From Acidovorax soli (GTDB lineage: Bacteria > Pseudomonadota > Gammaproteobacteria > Burkholderiales > Burkholderiaceae_C): a stretch of DNA of 64,000 nt. The position numbers and the translations under genes are program-made. Each line of letters begins with the position of its first letter. Position 1 is the stretch's first letter. Below the pieces are notes generated by a model. The model was not told where the DNA came from. It did no database searches and was given only the letters and a program-made list of their open reading frames with translations. Below, piece by piece: positions 36,654 through 45,015 of this stretch. The DNA is taken from the NCBI RefSeq assembly GCF_014207955.1, contig NZ_JACHLK010000002.1, positions 62,001 to 126,000 on the forward strand, written 5' to 3'.

Positions 36654-37523
36654 CTATATCTCCTCGACGATCTTCTTTCGCTTGTCTTCGTACTCTTCCG
36701 GGGTGATGAGCTTGCTGTCGAGCAGGTTCTTCAATTGGCGCAGGCGCGCCTCTGCCGATGAAGGCGTGGTGTTGGCGCTGACCGCAGGGGCTTGCATGCG
36801 GGCGGCCACCGGTTGCGTGCCCGCAGGGGCTGCCACGAACGCCGGAAGCTCAGGCAGTTTGCCCTGGATACTGGGCCGGGTGACCATGGCAGAGAGCGAG
36901 GCGACCGTCTGGCGCCCCCAGGCTTCTGCGGCAGACGCAGAGCTTGTGTCTCCAGCGAAGTACACATTGAGCCTGAAATAGTCGCCCTGGTGGTGCTTGG
37001 TGTAGAACACCCGCAGCATCGAGCTGGGGAGCACGTACCCATTGTCTTGGGCCCAGCGCACGAGCTCCTTGTGGGTGGAGCTGGCGGCATCGAAAGTGCC
37101 TGCGGCCTGGTTGGCAACGACAAAGCACTCGGGCATGTTCACGGTCTGCTTGAGCGTGCTTTTGACAATGAAGGACGTCTCTTCCTTGCACGGATCATCT
37201 CTCCACCGCGTGACGTAGTAAAAACTGCGTGCGGGCGCTCTGAAGACGACGATGGCTGAGAGAGTCTTGTCGCGGATCTGAACAGCGGCAAACCGGTGCC
37301 GCGGTGGGGAATCTGAATTGGTCTGGATTCGACCGTTCTCCTCCGTCTTGGCGGCCAGGATCCATTCGCCTGCGGGGAGCTGCATCGACAATTTGCCGAT
37401 GGTCAGCGTGTGGTCGGCAATCGGCTGCCCCACCACTGCATCCTTGAATTCGATGGCGTGTGCTGTGGAAAACTGAGCAGCCAGTACGATGGCAGCACCG
37501 AAGGCAAGACGGGGGTTTTTCAT
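36654..37523 (-). CDS. Exported protein with C-terminal SHOCT-like module
   Basis: A 289-residue protein with signal peptide (FGAAIVLAAQFSTAHA). The body is beta-rich (GQPIADHTLTIGKLSMQLP and others) and has cysteines in DDPCKEE and MPECFVV that may pair. The last 30 residues are SHOCT-like: LRQLKNLLDSKLITPEEYEDK. No enzyme motif was recognised. It is convergent with a lipoprotein gene whose end carries the same module, an unusual matching pair. Confidence 0.75.
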   Translation of the reverse strand: MKNPRLAFGAAIVLAAQFSTAHAIEFKDAVVGQPIADHTLTIGKLSMQLPAGEWILAAKTEENGRIQTNSDSPPRHRFAAVQIRDKTLSAIVVFRAPARSFYYVTRWRDDPCKEETSFIVKSTLKQTVNMPECFVVANQAAGTFDAASSTHKELVRWAQDNGYVLPSSMLRVFYTKHHQGDYFRLNVYFAGDTSSASAAEAWGRQTVASLSAMVTRPSIQGKLPELPAFVAAPAGTQPVAARMQAPAVSANTTPSSAEARLRQLKNLLDSKLITPEEYEDKRKKIVEEI

Positions 37524-37614
37524 GCGGGCAAGTCTACCGCCAGACCCTGCGATGGCCTTTGCCGATCTTCAAGGAGACAACGATGTGGGTCTGCATTCAC
37601 CCGGAGTACCGCCC

Positions 37615-38100
37615 ATGGCCCTGATCGAACAACGCCTCGCGCAACTCGGGCTTCGCCTGCCGGCGCCGATCCAGCCCCCGCCGGGCGTCACCCTGCCGTT
37701 TGCCTTCGTGCAGATCCAGGGCACGCGGGTGCTGTTCTCCGGCCATGGGCCGTTGAACGACGATGGCTCGGTGGTTGGGCCGCTGGGCAAGCTGGGCCAG
37801 GACCTGAGCGTCGAGCAGGGCTATGCGCAGGCGCAGAGGGTGGCGCTGTCGGTGCTGGGGAGCCTGAAGCGGGCCATCGGCGATCTGGACCGGATAGCGG
37901 CCTGGACACGCGTCTTCGGCATGGTGAACTGCACGCCCGACTTCACGGCGCAGCCCGCGGTCATCAACGGCTTTTCACACCTCATCCTGGAGCTGTATGG
38001 CCAGGAGCGGGGCATGCACACGCGCAGTGCAGTGGGCATGGCGGCGTTGCCCTTCAACATCCCGGTCGAGATCGAAGGGGAGGTGCTGCTGCATGGCTGA
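37615..38100 (+). CDS. RidA-family (YjgF/Endoribonuclease L-PSP) protein
   Basis: A 161-residue RidA-fold protein of the longer subgroup. FAFVQIQGTRVLFSGHGPL is the N-terminal core, and HTRSAVGMAALPFNIPVEIE ends with the family's C-terminal strands. RidA proteins hydrolyse reactive enamine/imine intermediates, using a conserved arginine; this group's substrate is unknown. ATG 37615 follows GGAG at about nine bases. It is followed within 43 bases by an AraC-type regulator gene. Confidence 0.85.
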   Translation: MALIEQRLAQLGLRLPAPIQPPPGVTLPFAFVQIQGTRVLFSGHGPLNDDGSVVGPLGKLGQDLSVEQGYAQAQRVALSVLGSLKRAIGDLDRIAAWTRVFGMVNCTPDFTAQPAVINGFSHLILELYGQERGMHTRSAVGMAALPFNIPVEIEGEVLLHG

Positions 38101-38142
38101 TGGACGTGGATCAGGGTGCGCCATCTGCCGCAATCCACATCC

Positions 38143-39009
38143 ATGACCGAGCGCCTGTTCCTGCGCCTCGATGGGGACGCTTCGCACGGTCCCGAGACGA
38201 CGGTACCGGCCCATACGCTGCGCTCCTTTGCCGCTGGCGAGCGGCTGGCGGGGCATGTCGCGCAGATCCTGGTGTACCGGGAGACCTTTTCCGATGGCGC
38301 CGAGGTGACCGAACGCGTGCTGCCCGACGGTGCCGTGGGTCTGGCGATCCACTTCGCTGACGGTACGCCAGGCGAGCACCAGGGCGGTGTGGCCATGGGG
38401 GCCGCGACGGCCCCCGTGCAGCTGCGCTGGCGCCGCAGCCGTGTGCACAGCTTCTCGGTGGCGCTGCGCCCGGGCGCGGCGTCGGCCTTGCTCGGGGTGC
38501 CGGCCGGGGAATTGCAGGGCATGGCGGTACCGCTGGAGGCGCTGTGGGGCCGGGCCTTCACGCAGTTGCGCGAGCGCATGGCCGAACAGCCGGACGACGC
38601 AGCGCGGGTGAGCGTGCTGCGGGCGGCGCTGGAGCAGCGCCTTGCGCGCGCCGCGCGGGCCGCCGACCCCTGCGCCGTGCAGGCCGCAGCATTGCTGAGC
38701 GCCTCGGCGGGCCGGATGAAGCCACGGGAGGCCGCTGGCGCAGTGGGCCTGGGCGAGCGGCGCCTGCAGCAGATTTTCCGTGCCGAGATTGGAATGGCGC
38801 CCAAGGCCTGGAGCCGGATCGCGCGCCTGCACGCCTGCCTGCGCGCCTTGCGCAGCAGGGAGCCGGTGCCGTCCTGGGCTGCACTGGCAGTGGATGGCGG
38901 CTTCTACGACCAGGCCCACCTGGCCAACGAGTTCCGCGCGCTCTGCGGGATGTCGCCCACCGAATTCCTGGCACGTCGCGTCCCCGCTTCGCATTCTTCC
39001 AAGACCTGA
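38143..39009 (+). CDS. AraC-family transcriptional regulator
   Basis: A 288-residue regulator. An N-terminal ligand-type barrel (DUF6597-like, with LPDGAVGLAIHF) covers residues up to about 140. The C-terminal AraC DNA-binding domain (about 185-280) has LGERRLQQIFRAEIGMAPKA as helix-turn-helix 1 and the family signature GGFYDQAHLANEFR...CGMSPTEF. It probably controls the adjacent dehydrogenase and perhaps the RidA-like gene (inference). Which ligand it senses is unknown. Confidence 0.9.
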   Translation: MTERLFLRLDGDASHGPETTVPAHTLRSFAAGERLAGHVAQILVYRETFSDGAEVTERVLPDGAVGLAIHFADGTPGEHQGGVAMGAATAPVQLRWRRSRVHSFSVALRPGAASALLGVPAGELQGMAVPLEALWGRAFTQLRERMAEQPDDAARVSVLRAALEQRLARAARAADPCAVQAAALLSASAGRMKPREAAGAVGLGERRLQQIFRAEIGMAPKAWSRIARLHACLRALRSREPVPSWAALAVDGGFYDQAHLANEFRALCGMSPTEFLARRVPASHSSKT

Positions 39010-39057
39010 CCGTCAATGGGCAGTACTGTCGCGTCTGGATCGACAAAGGACAGACCC

Positions 39058-39981
39058 ATGGAACCCCAATTTGCAAATTCCCTGGCCGGCAAGGTCGCCC
39101 TCGTGGCCGGCGCCACCCGGGGCGCAGGCCGCGGCATTGCCGTGCAGCTCGGTGCCGCCGGAGCCACCGTCTACGTGACCGGCCGCAGCTCGGGCGCGCA
39201 ACGTTCGGAGATGGACCGGCCCGAGACCATCGAGGAAACGGCCGCGCTCGTGGACCAGGCCGGCGGCAAAGGCATTCCCATGCGGGTGGACCACCTGGTG
39301 CCGGACGAGGTGCGCGCGCTGGTGGCTCGCATCGAACGCGAGCAGGGCGCATTGCACCTCTTGGTCAACGACATTTTCGGTGCCACCCACATCGAATGGA
39401 ACAAGGCGGTGTGGGAGTCCGACCTCGACTATGGCCTGCACACGCTGCGCCTGGCGGTGGACACGCATGCCATCACCAGCCATTTCGCTATTCCGCTGTT
39501 GCTGAAAGCGCCGGGCGGCCTGGTGGTGGAGATCAACGACGGCACGGCCGAATACAACGGCACGCGCTACCGCAATTCCTTCTTCTACGACATTGCCAAG
39601 GCCGCGGTGCTGCGCATGGGCTTTGCGCTCGGGCACGAACTGGCGCCGCATGGCGCCACTGCGCTGTCGCTCACGCCGGGATGGCTGCGCTCGGAGGTCA
39701 TGCTGGAGACCTTCGGTGTCACCGAGGCCACTTGGCGCGATGCGATCAGCCGGGTACCGGGCTTTGCGGTGGCCGAGAGCCCGGCCTATGTCGGGCGGGC
39801 CGTGGTGGCCCTGGCCCGGGACCCGCAGGTGGCGCGCTGGAAGGGGCAGTCGCTGTCCAGCGGACAACTGGCACGTGTCTATGGCTTCACAGATCTGGAC
39901 GGCAGCCAGCCCGATGCCTGGGGCCATATCCTGGCAGAAGAAGCTGCGGGCGGGCCCGTGGATGTGGCGGGTTACCGTTGA
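39058..39981 (+). CDS. Short-chain dehydrogenase/reductase
   Basis: A 307-residue SDR. The NAD(P) site is GATRGAGRGIAVQLG near residue 18, with VTGRSSG right after suggesting NADP preference. LLVNDIFG replaces the usual NNAG. The catalytic Tyr/Lys are in YDIAKAAVLRMG, with GTAEYNGTRY just before it. The C-terminal extension past about 250 residues is longer than classical SDRs. It follows the AraC regulator by 48 bases. Confidence 0.88.
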   Translation: MEPQFANSLAGKVALVAGATRGAGRGIAVQLGAAGATVYVTGRSSGAQRSEMDRPETIEETAALVDQAGGKGIPMRVDHLVPDEVRALVARIEREQGALHLLVNDIFGATHIEWNKAVWESDLDYGLHTLRLAVDTHAITSHFAIPLLLKAPGGLVVEINDGTAEYNGTRYRNSFFYDIAKAAVLRMGFALGHELAPHGATALSLTPGWLRSEVMLETFGVTEATWRDAISRVPGFAVAESPAYVGRAVVALARDPQVARWKGQSLSSGQLARVYGFTDLDGSQPDAWGHILAEEAAGGPVDVAGYR

Positions 39982-40060
39982 GGCGCGGGCATTGCCTGCA
40001 AATCAGTTATCCATTGCGCTGCGCGCCACCCGCGACGCCTGAAACTGGCGCGACCCAAAC

Positions 40061-40163
40061 CAGTGCCCCCGCGCAAGGGCCGCCCCGCCGCGCTGGGGGC
40101 GTCCCCCTCCCGACTCGCGCAGCGAGTCGAGAGAGGGGGAAGGCGCGAAGCGACTCAGGGGGT
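40061..40163 (-). repeat. Intergenic GC-rich palindromic repeat (copy 2, inverted relative to copy 1)
   Basis: Reads on the minus strand as CCCCCTGAGTCGCTTCGCGC and continues as a close match to 3846-3950. The inverted repeat at 40111-40129 has arms CGACTCGC/GCGAGTCG where copy 1 has CGAATTGC/GCAATTCG, both paired changes. It lies in the gap between the SDR and aminotransferase genes. Confidence 0.8.
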
Positions 40164-40171
40164 GCTTCATT

Positions 40172-41344
40172 TCAAAGCTTGCGCAGCCGCTCCAGCGCGG
40201 CGCGCAGCGTGTCGTCCTTTTTCGCAAAGCAAAAGCGCACCACGCGCTGATCGAAGCCGTCGCCATAGAAGGCCGACAGCGGGATCGCGGCCACGCCGAT
40301 CTCGCGCGTGAGCCACTGGCAGAAGTCCGACTCATTGAGGTCGCTCACGGCCGAGATGTCCACGCACTGGAAGTAGCTGCCCGTGCTGGGCAACAGCTTC
40401 AGGCGCGAGCCGGCCAGGCCCTCGCGGAACAGGTCGCGCTTGGCCTGGTAGAAGGCGGGCAACTGCAGGTAGGGTGCGGGGTCCTTGAGGTAGGAGGCCA
40501 GGCCGTGCTGCACGGGGGTGTTCACGGTGAACACGTTGAACTGGTGCACCTTGCGGAACTCGGCGGTCAGCGCGGCGGGTGCGGCCACGGTGCCCACCTT
40601 CCAACCCGTGACGTGGAAGGTCTTGCCGAAGCTCGAGACGATGAAGGCGCGCGCCGCCAGGCCGGCAAAGCGCGCCGCGCTCTGGTGCTGGCCGCCGTCG
40701 AACACCATGTGCTCGTAGACCTCGTCACTGATGAGCAGGATGTCGGTAGGCGCCAGCAGGTCCTGCAGGGCCTGCATGTCCTCGGCGCTCCAGACGGTGG
40801 CGCTGGGGTTGTGCGGGCTGTTGATCAGGATGGCTCGGGTGTGCGGCGTGATGGCAGCGCTGATCTTGCCGAAGTCGGGGCGGAAGCTGCCGGGCGTGAG
40901 CGGCACGCGAACCGCGCGGCCGCCGGCCAGCTCGATGTTGGGCACATAGCTGTCGTAGCAGGGGTCGAGCACGATGACCTCGTCGCCCGGGTGCACCACG
41001 GCCAGGATGGCGGTGATGATGGCCTGTGTGGCGCCTGCCGTGATGGTGATCTCGCTCGCCGGGTCGTAGCGGCGGCCATGCAGGGCCTCGATCTTGGCCG
41101 ACACGGCTTCGCGCAGTGCGGGCACACCGGTCATGGGCGGGTACTGGTTGTGGCCGGCCTGCATGGCGGCGGTGACGGCATCGACCAACGCGGGGTCGCA
41201 GGCAAAGTCCGGAAAGCCCTGGCCCAGGTTCACGGCGTTGTGCTCGGCCGCCAGGGCCGACATCACGGTGAAGATGGTGGTGCCCACCTGGGGCAGTTTG
41301 CTGGCAAGCGCTGGGGTGCGTGCGGTGGCGGTTGCGGAGGTCAT
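40172..41344 (-). CDS. Class I/II PLP aminotransferase (methionine aminotransferase YbdL-like)
   Basis: A 390-residue PLP aminotransferase. NLGQGFPDFACDP near residue 40 is the N-terminal hallmark of YbdL/kynurenine-type enzymes; TAGATQAI is the PLP phosphate loop; INSPHNPSATVWS and LISDEVYEHMVFDG hold cofactor Asn and Asp; the lysine is in SSFGKTFHVTGWKVG near residue 236. It likely uses methionine, glutamine or aromatic amino acids as donors. It sits just downstream of the CysB-like regulator on the same strand, hinting at sulphur metabolism. Confidence 0.9.
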   Translation of the reverse strand: MTSATATARTPALASKLPQVGTTIFTVMSALAAEHNAVNLGQGFPDFACDPALVDAVTAAMQAGHNQYPPMTGVPALREAVSAKIEALHGRRYDPASEITITAGATQAIITAILAVVHPGDEVIVLDPCYDSYVPNIELAGGRAVRVPLTPGSFRPDFGKISAAITPHTRAILINSPHNPSATVWSAEDMQALQDLLAPTDILLISDEVYEHMVFDGGQHQSAARFAGLAARAFIVSSFGKTFHVTGWKVGTVAAPAALTAEFRKVHQFNVFTVNTPVQHGLASYLKDPAPYLQLPAFYQAKRDLFREGLAGSRLKLLPSTGSYFQCVDISAVSDLNESDFCQWLTREIGVAAIPLSAFYGDGFDQRVVRFCFAKKDDTLRAALERLRKL

Positions 41345-41396
41345 GGAATGCTCGAAGAAGGAAGAGGGCGGGGAGGCCGGCGATCGCGCCAGCGGC

Positions 41397-42338
41397 TCAC
41401 AATTCGTAGTCGTTGACATGGCCGCTCATGGCGCGGGCAATCAGCTCGCGGCTCAGGCGGTCGCTCAGCAGCTCTGCAAACTTGTACACGAAGTTGCGCA
41501 GGTAGGCGCCGCGCTTGAAGGCCACGCGCGCCACGCTCTGGCCGAACAGGTGGCCCACGGGGCGCACCACCAGGTCGCCCACGGGGTCGTCGCGCATGGC
41601 CATCTCGGCCACGATGCCGATCCCCAGGCCCAGACGCACATAGGTCTTGATCACGTCCGAGTCGATGGCCTCCAGGGCGATGCGCGGCTGCAGGCGGCGC
41701 GCAGCGAAGGCATGGTCGATTTTGCCGCGCCCGGTGAACGAGGGGTGGTAGGTGATGAGCGCCTCGTGCGCGATGTCGTCCAGGCCGATGCGCTCCTTCT
41801 GCGCCAGCGCATGGCCGGGCGGCAGCACCAGCACGTGTTCCCACTCGTAGCAGGGCAGGGTCACGAGCTCGGGGTAGTCGGCCAGCGATTCGGTGGCCAT
41901 GCCGATCTCGGCCACCTCGTCGATGATCATGCGCGCCACCTGGTCGGGCGTGGCCTGGTGCAGGCTGATGTTGACCTTGGGGTAGGCCTCGCGCAGGCGC
42001 GCCACGGGCACGGGCAGCACGTAGCGGGCCTGGGTGTGGGTGGTGGCAATGCTCAGCGTGCCGTTGTCCTGGGCGCTGAACTGCTCGCCGATGCGCTTCA
42101 AGTTGCCCACCTCGCGCATGATGACCTCGATGCTCTTGAGCACATGCTGGCCCGGCTCGGTGATGCGCTTGAGGCGCTTGCCGTGGCGCGCGAAGATGTC
42201 CACGCCCAGTTCTTCCTCCAGCTCGATGATGGCCTTGGAGACGCCCGGCTGCGAGGTGTGCAGGGCCTTGGCGGCTTCGGTCAGGTTCAGGTTGCGCCGG
42301 GCAGCCTCCTGGACAAAGCGGAATTGGTGCAGATTCAT
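41397..42338 (-). CDS. cysB: CysB-like LysR-family transcriptional regulator
   Basis: A 313-residue LysR regulator. The winged helix-turn-helix is at residues 5-60: MNLHQFRFVQEAARRNLNL, then AKALHTSQPGVSKAIIELE. Then the linker GVDIFARHGKRLKRITEPG and a substrate domain with TTHTQARYVLP, the CysB/Cbl hallmark that binds sulphate or acetylserine analogs. It controls cysteine and sulphonate assimilation in relatives. The cbiX-like and aminotransferase genes on either side are consistent with sulphur and tetrapyrrole metabolism. Confidence 0.93.
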   Translation of the reverse strand: MNLHQFRFVQEAARRNLNLTEAAKALHTSQPGVSKAIIELEEELGVDIFARHGKRLKRITEPGQHVLKSIEVIMREVGNLKRIGEQFSAQDNGTLSIATTHTQARYVLPVPVARLREAYPKVNISLHQATPDQVARMIIDEVAEIGMATESLADYPELVTLPCYEWEHVLVLPPGHALAQKERIGLDDIAHEALITYHPSFTGRGKIDHAFAARRLQPRIALEAIDSDVIKTYVRLGLGIGIVAEMAMRDDPVGDLVVRPVGHLFGQSVARVAFKRGAYLRNFVYKFAELLSDRLSRELIARAMSGHVNDYEL

Positions 42339-42411
42339 ATCCGATATCGCCTAAAGAGTTGCATCATTATGCTGCAAGCATCTAAGGAATCGGGGTGCAC
42401 CCGAAGAAAAA

Positions 42412-42786
42412 TCAGGCGGCAGGCCGTTCGCAGGCGATCTCGGCCATCAGGGCCGTCATGCGCGGGTCTTCGCCCACCGCCGCCTGCACGGTGAAGCGCA
42501 CCGAAGGGTGGCGGGCGCGCAGCTGCTGCACCAGCACCGGCAGGTCTTCGCGCGCATGCTTGCCGGTGCCCAGGAACATGGGCACCACGGTGACCTCGCG
42601 GGCGCCCTGGTCGACCAGCTGGGCCACGGCGTCGGGCAGGGTGGGCGGGCACAGCTCTAGGTAGGCGCAGGCCACGGGCCGGTCGGGGTGCTGCTGCGCG
42701 ATGCGGGCGGCCACCGCCTCCATGGGGGCGCGCCACAGCGGGTCGCGCGAGCCGTGGGCGAACAGGACGATGGCGTGGTCGGGCAT
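42412..42786 (-). CDS. Small CbiX/SirB-type sirohydrochlorin chelatase
   Basis: A 124-residue single-domain chelatase. FAHGSRDP near residue 9 carries the metal-ligand histidine; the second active-site histidine is in FLGTGKHARED near residue 73. Small CbiX proteins insert metal, Co2+ or Fe2+ (or Ni2+), into sirohydrochlorin for cobalamin or siroheme. Siroheme is needed for sulphite reductase, in line with the neighbouring CysB-like regulator. It starts eight bases after lptG. Confidence 0.88.
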   Translation of the reverse strand: MPDHAIVLFAHGSRDPLWRAPMEAVAARIAQQHPDRPVACAYLELCPPTLPDAVAQLVDQGAREVTVVPMFLGTGKHAREDLPVLVQQLRARHPSVRFTVQAAVGEDPRMTALMAEIACERPAA

Positions 42787-42794
42787 GGCCTGGG

Positions 42795-43901
42795 CTACCG
42801 TCTCAGCACCAGCCAGCCAAAGGCGCCCAGCGACAGCAGTGAATAGATGATTCCGGGTGCCGCCGCCGTGAGCCAGGGCGACCAGTTCTGCAGGTTGCCC
42901 GCGTAGCCGAAGACGTTGTTGAGCAAAAAGAAGCTGATGCCGGCCATGACGCCGCCGAACACATAGCCCGCAATGCCGCCCGAGCGGAAGTGCAGGTAGG
43001 CGAAGGGCAGGGCGAGCACCACCATCACCAGGCAGGACAGGGGGTAGAACACCTTGCGCCAGAATTCGATCTCGTAGCGCTGGGCCGACTGGCCATTGCT
43101 GTCCAGATGGCGGATGTACTGGAACAGGTCCACCGTGGCCATGCGGTCGGGCTTGAGCAGCGAGGCGGCCACCATGTCGGCGCTGATGCGCGTGGGCCAT
43201 TGCAGCGTGGGGGCGTTCAGCCGGTCCACGCGGGCCTGGTCTTCGCCGCGCTGCAGAAAGCTGCTGCGCTGCACGTCGGTGAGGTCCCAGGCGCCGCCGT
43301 CGCCAAAGCGCCCCGAGGCGGCGCGGGTCTGCGAGGCCAGCAGGCCCTTGGCGTCGAACTCGAAGATGCGGATGTCGAGCATGCCGCCATCGGGCGTGAG
43401 GGCGCGCACGTTCACCGCATAGGAGTGGTCGTCCTGGCGCTCCTTGAGCCAGGCGCCCGTGGCGCCCGAGGTCAGCCGGCCCAGGTGGCGCACCTTGATC
43501 AGCTGCGCCGCCTTGTCGCTCAGGGGGGCGATGTAGTCGCCCACGGCGAAGGTCAGCACCACGAATGCCCCGCCCAATGTGAGCAGGGTGCGCATGGCGC
43601 GCCAGGGGCCCATGCCGCTGGTGCGCATGATGGTGAACTCGGAACTCTGCGCCAGGCGCGCCATCACGAAGATGGTGCCGATCAGCACCGTGATGGGCAG
43701 CAGCTCGTACAGGTGGCTCGGGATGCTCAGCAGCACGAACAGCATGGCGTGCGAGAGCTGGTAGCCCTGGGGGCCGGTGCGGCCCACCCAGCGCAGCTCA
43801 TCGACCAGGTCGAAGAAGAAGAACAGGGCCAGGAAGCCGATGGTGACGTAGGCCACCGCGAAGAAGGCCTCGCGGTGGATCAGGCGGCGTATGGTTTTCA
43901 T
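42795..43901 (-). CDS. lptG: LPS export permease LptG
   Basis: A 368-residue inner-membrane permease of the YjgP/YjgQ family: MKTIRRLIHREAF start, helices near residues 15-40, 60-85 and 100-120, periplasmic beta-jellyroll (about 130-270), and C-terminal helices with GGVMAGISFFLLNN. With LptF and LptB it extracts lipopolysaccharide and hands it to LptC. It overlaps lptF by four bases, showing translational coupling. MRTSGMGPW is the coupling-helix region facing LptB. Confidence 0.95.
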   Translation of the reverse strand: MKTIRRLIHREAFFAVAYVTIGFLALFFFFDLVDELRWVGRTGPQGYQLSHAMLFVLLSIPSHLYELLPITVLIGTIFVMARLAQSSEFTIMRTSGMGPWRAMRTLLTLGGAFVVLTFAVGDYIAPLSDKAAQLIKVRHLGRLTSGATGAWLKERQDDHSYAVNVRALTPDGGMLDIRIFEFDAKGLLASQTRAASGRFGDGGAWDLTDVQRSSFLQRGEDQARVDRLNAPTLQWPTRISADMVAASLLKPDRMATVDLFQYIRHLDSNGQSAQRYEIEFWRKVFYPLSCLVMVVLALPFAYLHFRSGGIAGYVFGGVMAGISFFLLNNVFGYAGNLQNWSPWLTAAAPGIIYSLLSLGAFGWLVLRR

Positions 43902-44992
43902 GCGGGGCTCCGGCGCTGCCACAGGCGGCGCAGGCTCCAGTTGTTGTGGCGTGCGGTGAGCACCAGCAGCGAGAAGGCCAGGGTGCCGCCGTGCAGCATG
44001 AGCATGAAGCTGCCGAGGCCCAGGCGCCCGGCACCGACCCAGCTGGTGCCCAGGGTCATGAGGTTGTAGTAGACGATGAAGGCGAACAGGGCGAACACCA
44101 GGCTGGTGCTGCGCCCGGCGCGCGGGTTGACGGTGGCCACGGCCAGGCCCAGCACCACGAAGTTGAGCGCCGCCAGCGCCAGGCCGACGCGCCAGCCCAG
44201 CTCGGCCCGGTAGGCGGGCAGGGGCTGCATCAGCAGCTCGTGGGTGGCGCGCGTCTTGACCGAGAGCTCTTCGGCCGAGCCGGTGGGGGCTGAGCCGATG
44301 CGCGTGGTGTACTCCTCGAACTCGCTGATCTTCAGGCCCGGCTTGTCGTGCTCGGTCTCCAGGCGCTGGCCCTGGACCAGGGTGGCGATGCGCTCGCCGT
44401 CCTTGGTCTCCAGGCGCGCGCTGCGCGCGGAGGTGACGGTCTCCTTCTTGGCCACATTGGTGGCGATGAAGATGTTGTTGCCCGCCAGGTTATCGGGGCT
44501 GTCCTTGTCGATGAAGAACACGCGGCTGCCGTTGGCCGACTCCTGGAACTCACCGGGGGCGATGCGGTCGATGTCGCTGCGCTGCTCGTAGCGGGTCTTG
44601 AGCTCCTGGATCTGCGTGTTGGCCCAGGGCCACACCAGCAGCGAGAGCACGGCGATCACCAGCATGGAGGGCCAGGCGAAGCGCAGCAGCGGGCGCAGCA
44701 GGCTGGTGAGGCCGCGACCGCTGGCGAACCAGATCACCATCTCGCTGTCGCGGTACATGCGCGAGAGCGTGCTGACCACGGCGACGAACAGGCTCAGCGT
44801 CAAAATGGTGGACAGCTGGCCCAGCACGGTGAAGCCCATGACCAGCATCACGTCGGACGGGCTCACGCTGCCGCGCGAGGCCTGGCCCAGGGTACGGATG
44901 AGCATCATGGTCATCACCACGGTGACCAGCACCACCAGCGTGGCCCCGAAGCTGCGCGCCAGCTCCTTGCGGATGGATGAATCGAATAACAT
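43898..44992 (-). CDS. lptF: LPS export permease LptF
   Basis: A 364-residue permease partnered with LptG: N-terminal MLFDSSIRKELARSFGA, membrane helices, and the coupling segment MVIWFASGRGLTSLLRP, which binds LptB. The periplasmic jellyroll is in the middle, and the last helices near residues 275-350. It is divergent from pepA with a 23-base gap, so promoters of the two overlap. The lptB ATPase is not in this window. Confidence 0.95.
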   Translation of the reverse strand: MLFDSSIRKELARSFGATLVVLVTVVMTMMLIRTLGQASRGSVSPSDVMLVMGFTVLGQLSTILTLSLFVAVVSTLSRMYRDSEMVIWFASGRGLTSLLRPLLRFAWPSMLVIAVLSLLVWPWANTQIQELKTRYEQRSDIDRIAPGEFQESANGSRVFFIDKDSPDNLAGNNIFIATNVAKKETVTSARSARLETKDGERIATLVQGQRLETEHDKPGLKISEFEEYTTRIGSAPTGSAEELSVKTRATHELLMQPLPAYRAELGWRVGLALAALNFVVLGLAVATVNPRAGRSTSLVFALFAFIVYYNLMTLGTSWVGAGRLGLGSFMLMLHGGTLAFSLLVLTARHNNWSLRRLWQRRSPA

Positions 44993-45015
44993 TGGCTCTA
45001 AGGAAAAAACCGATT

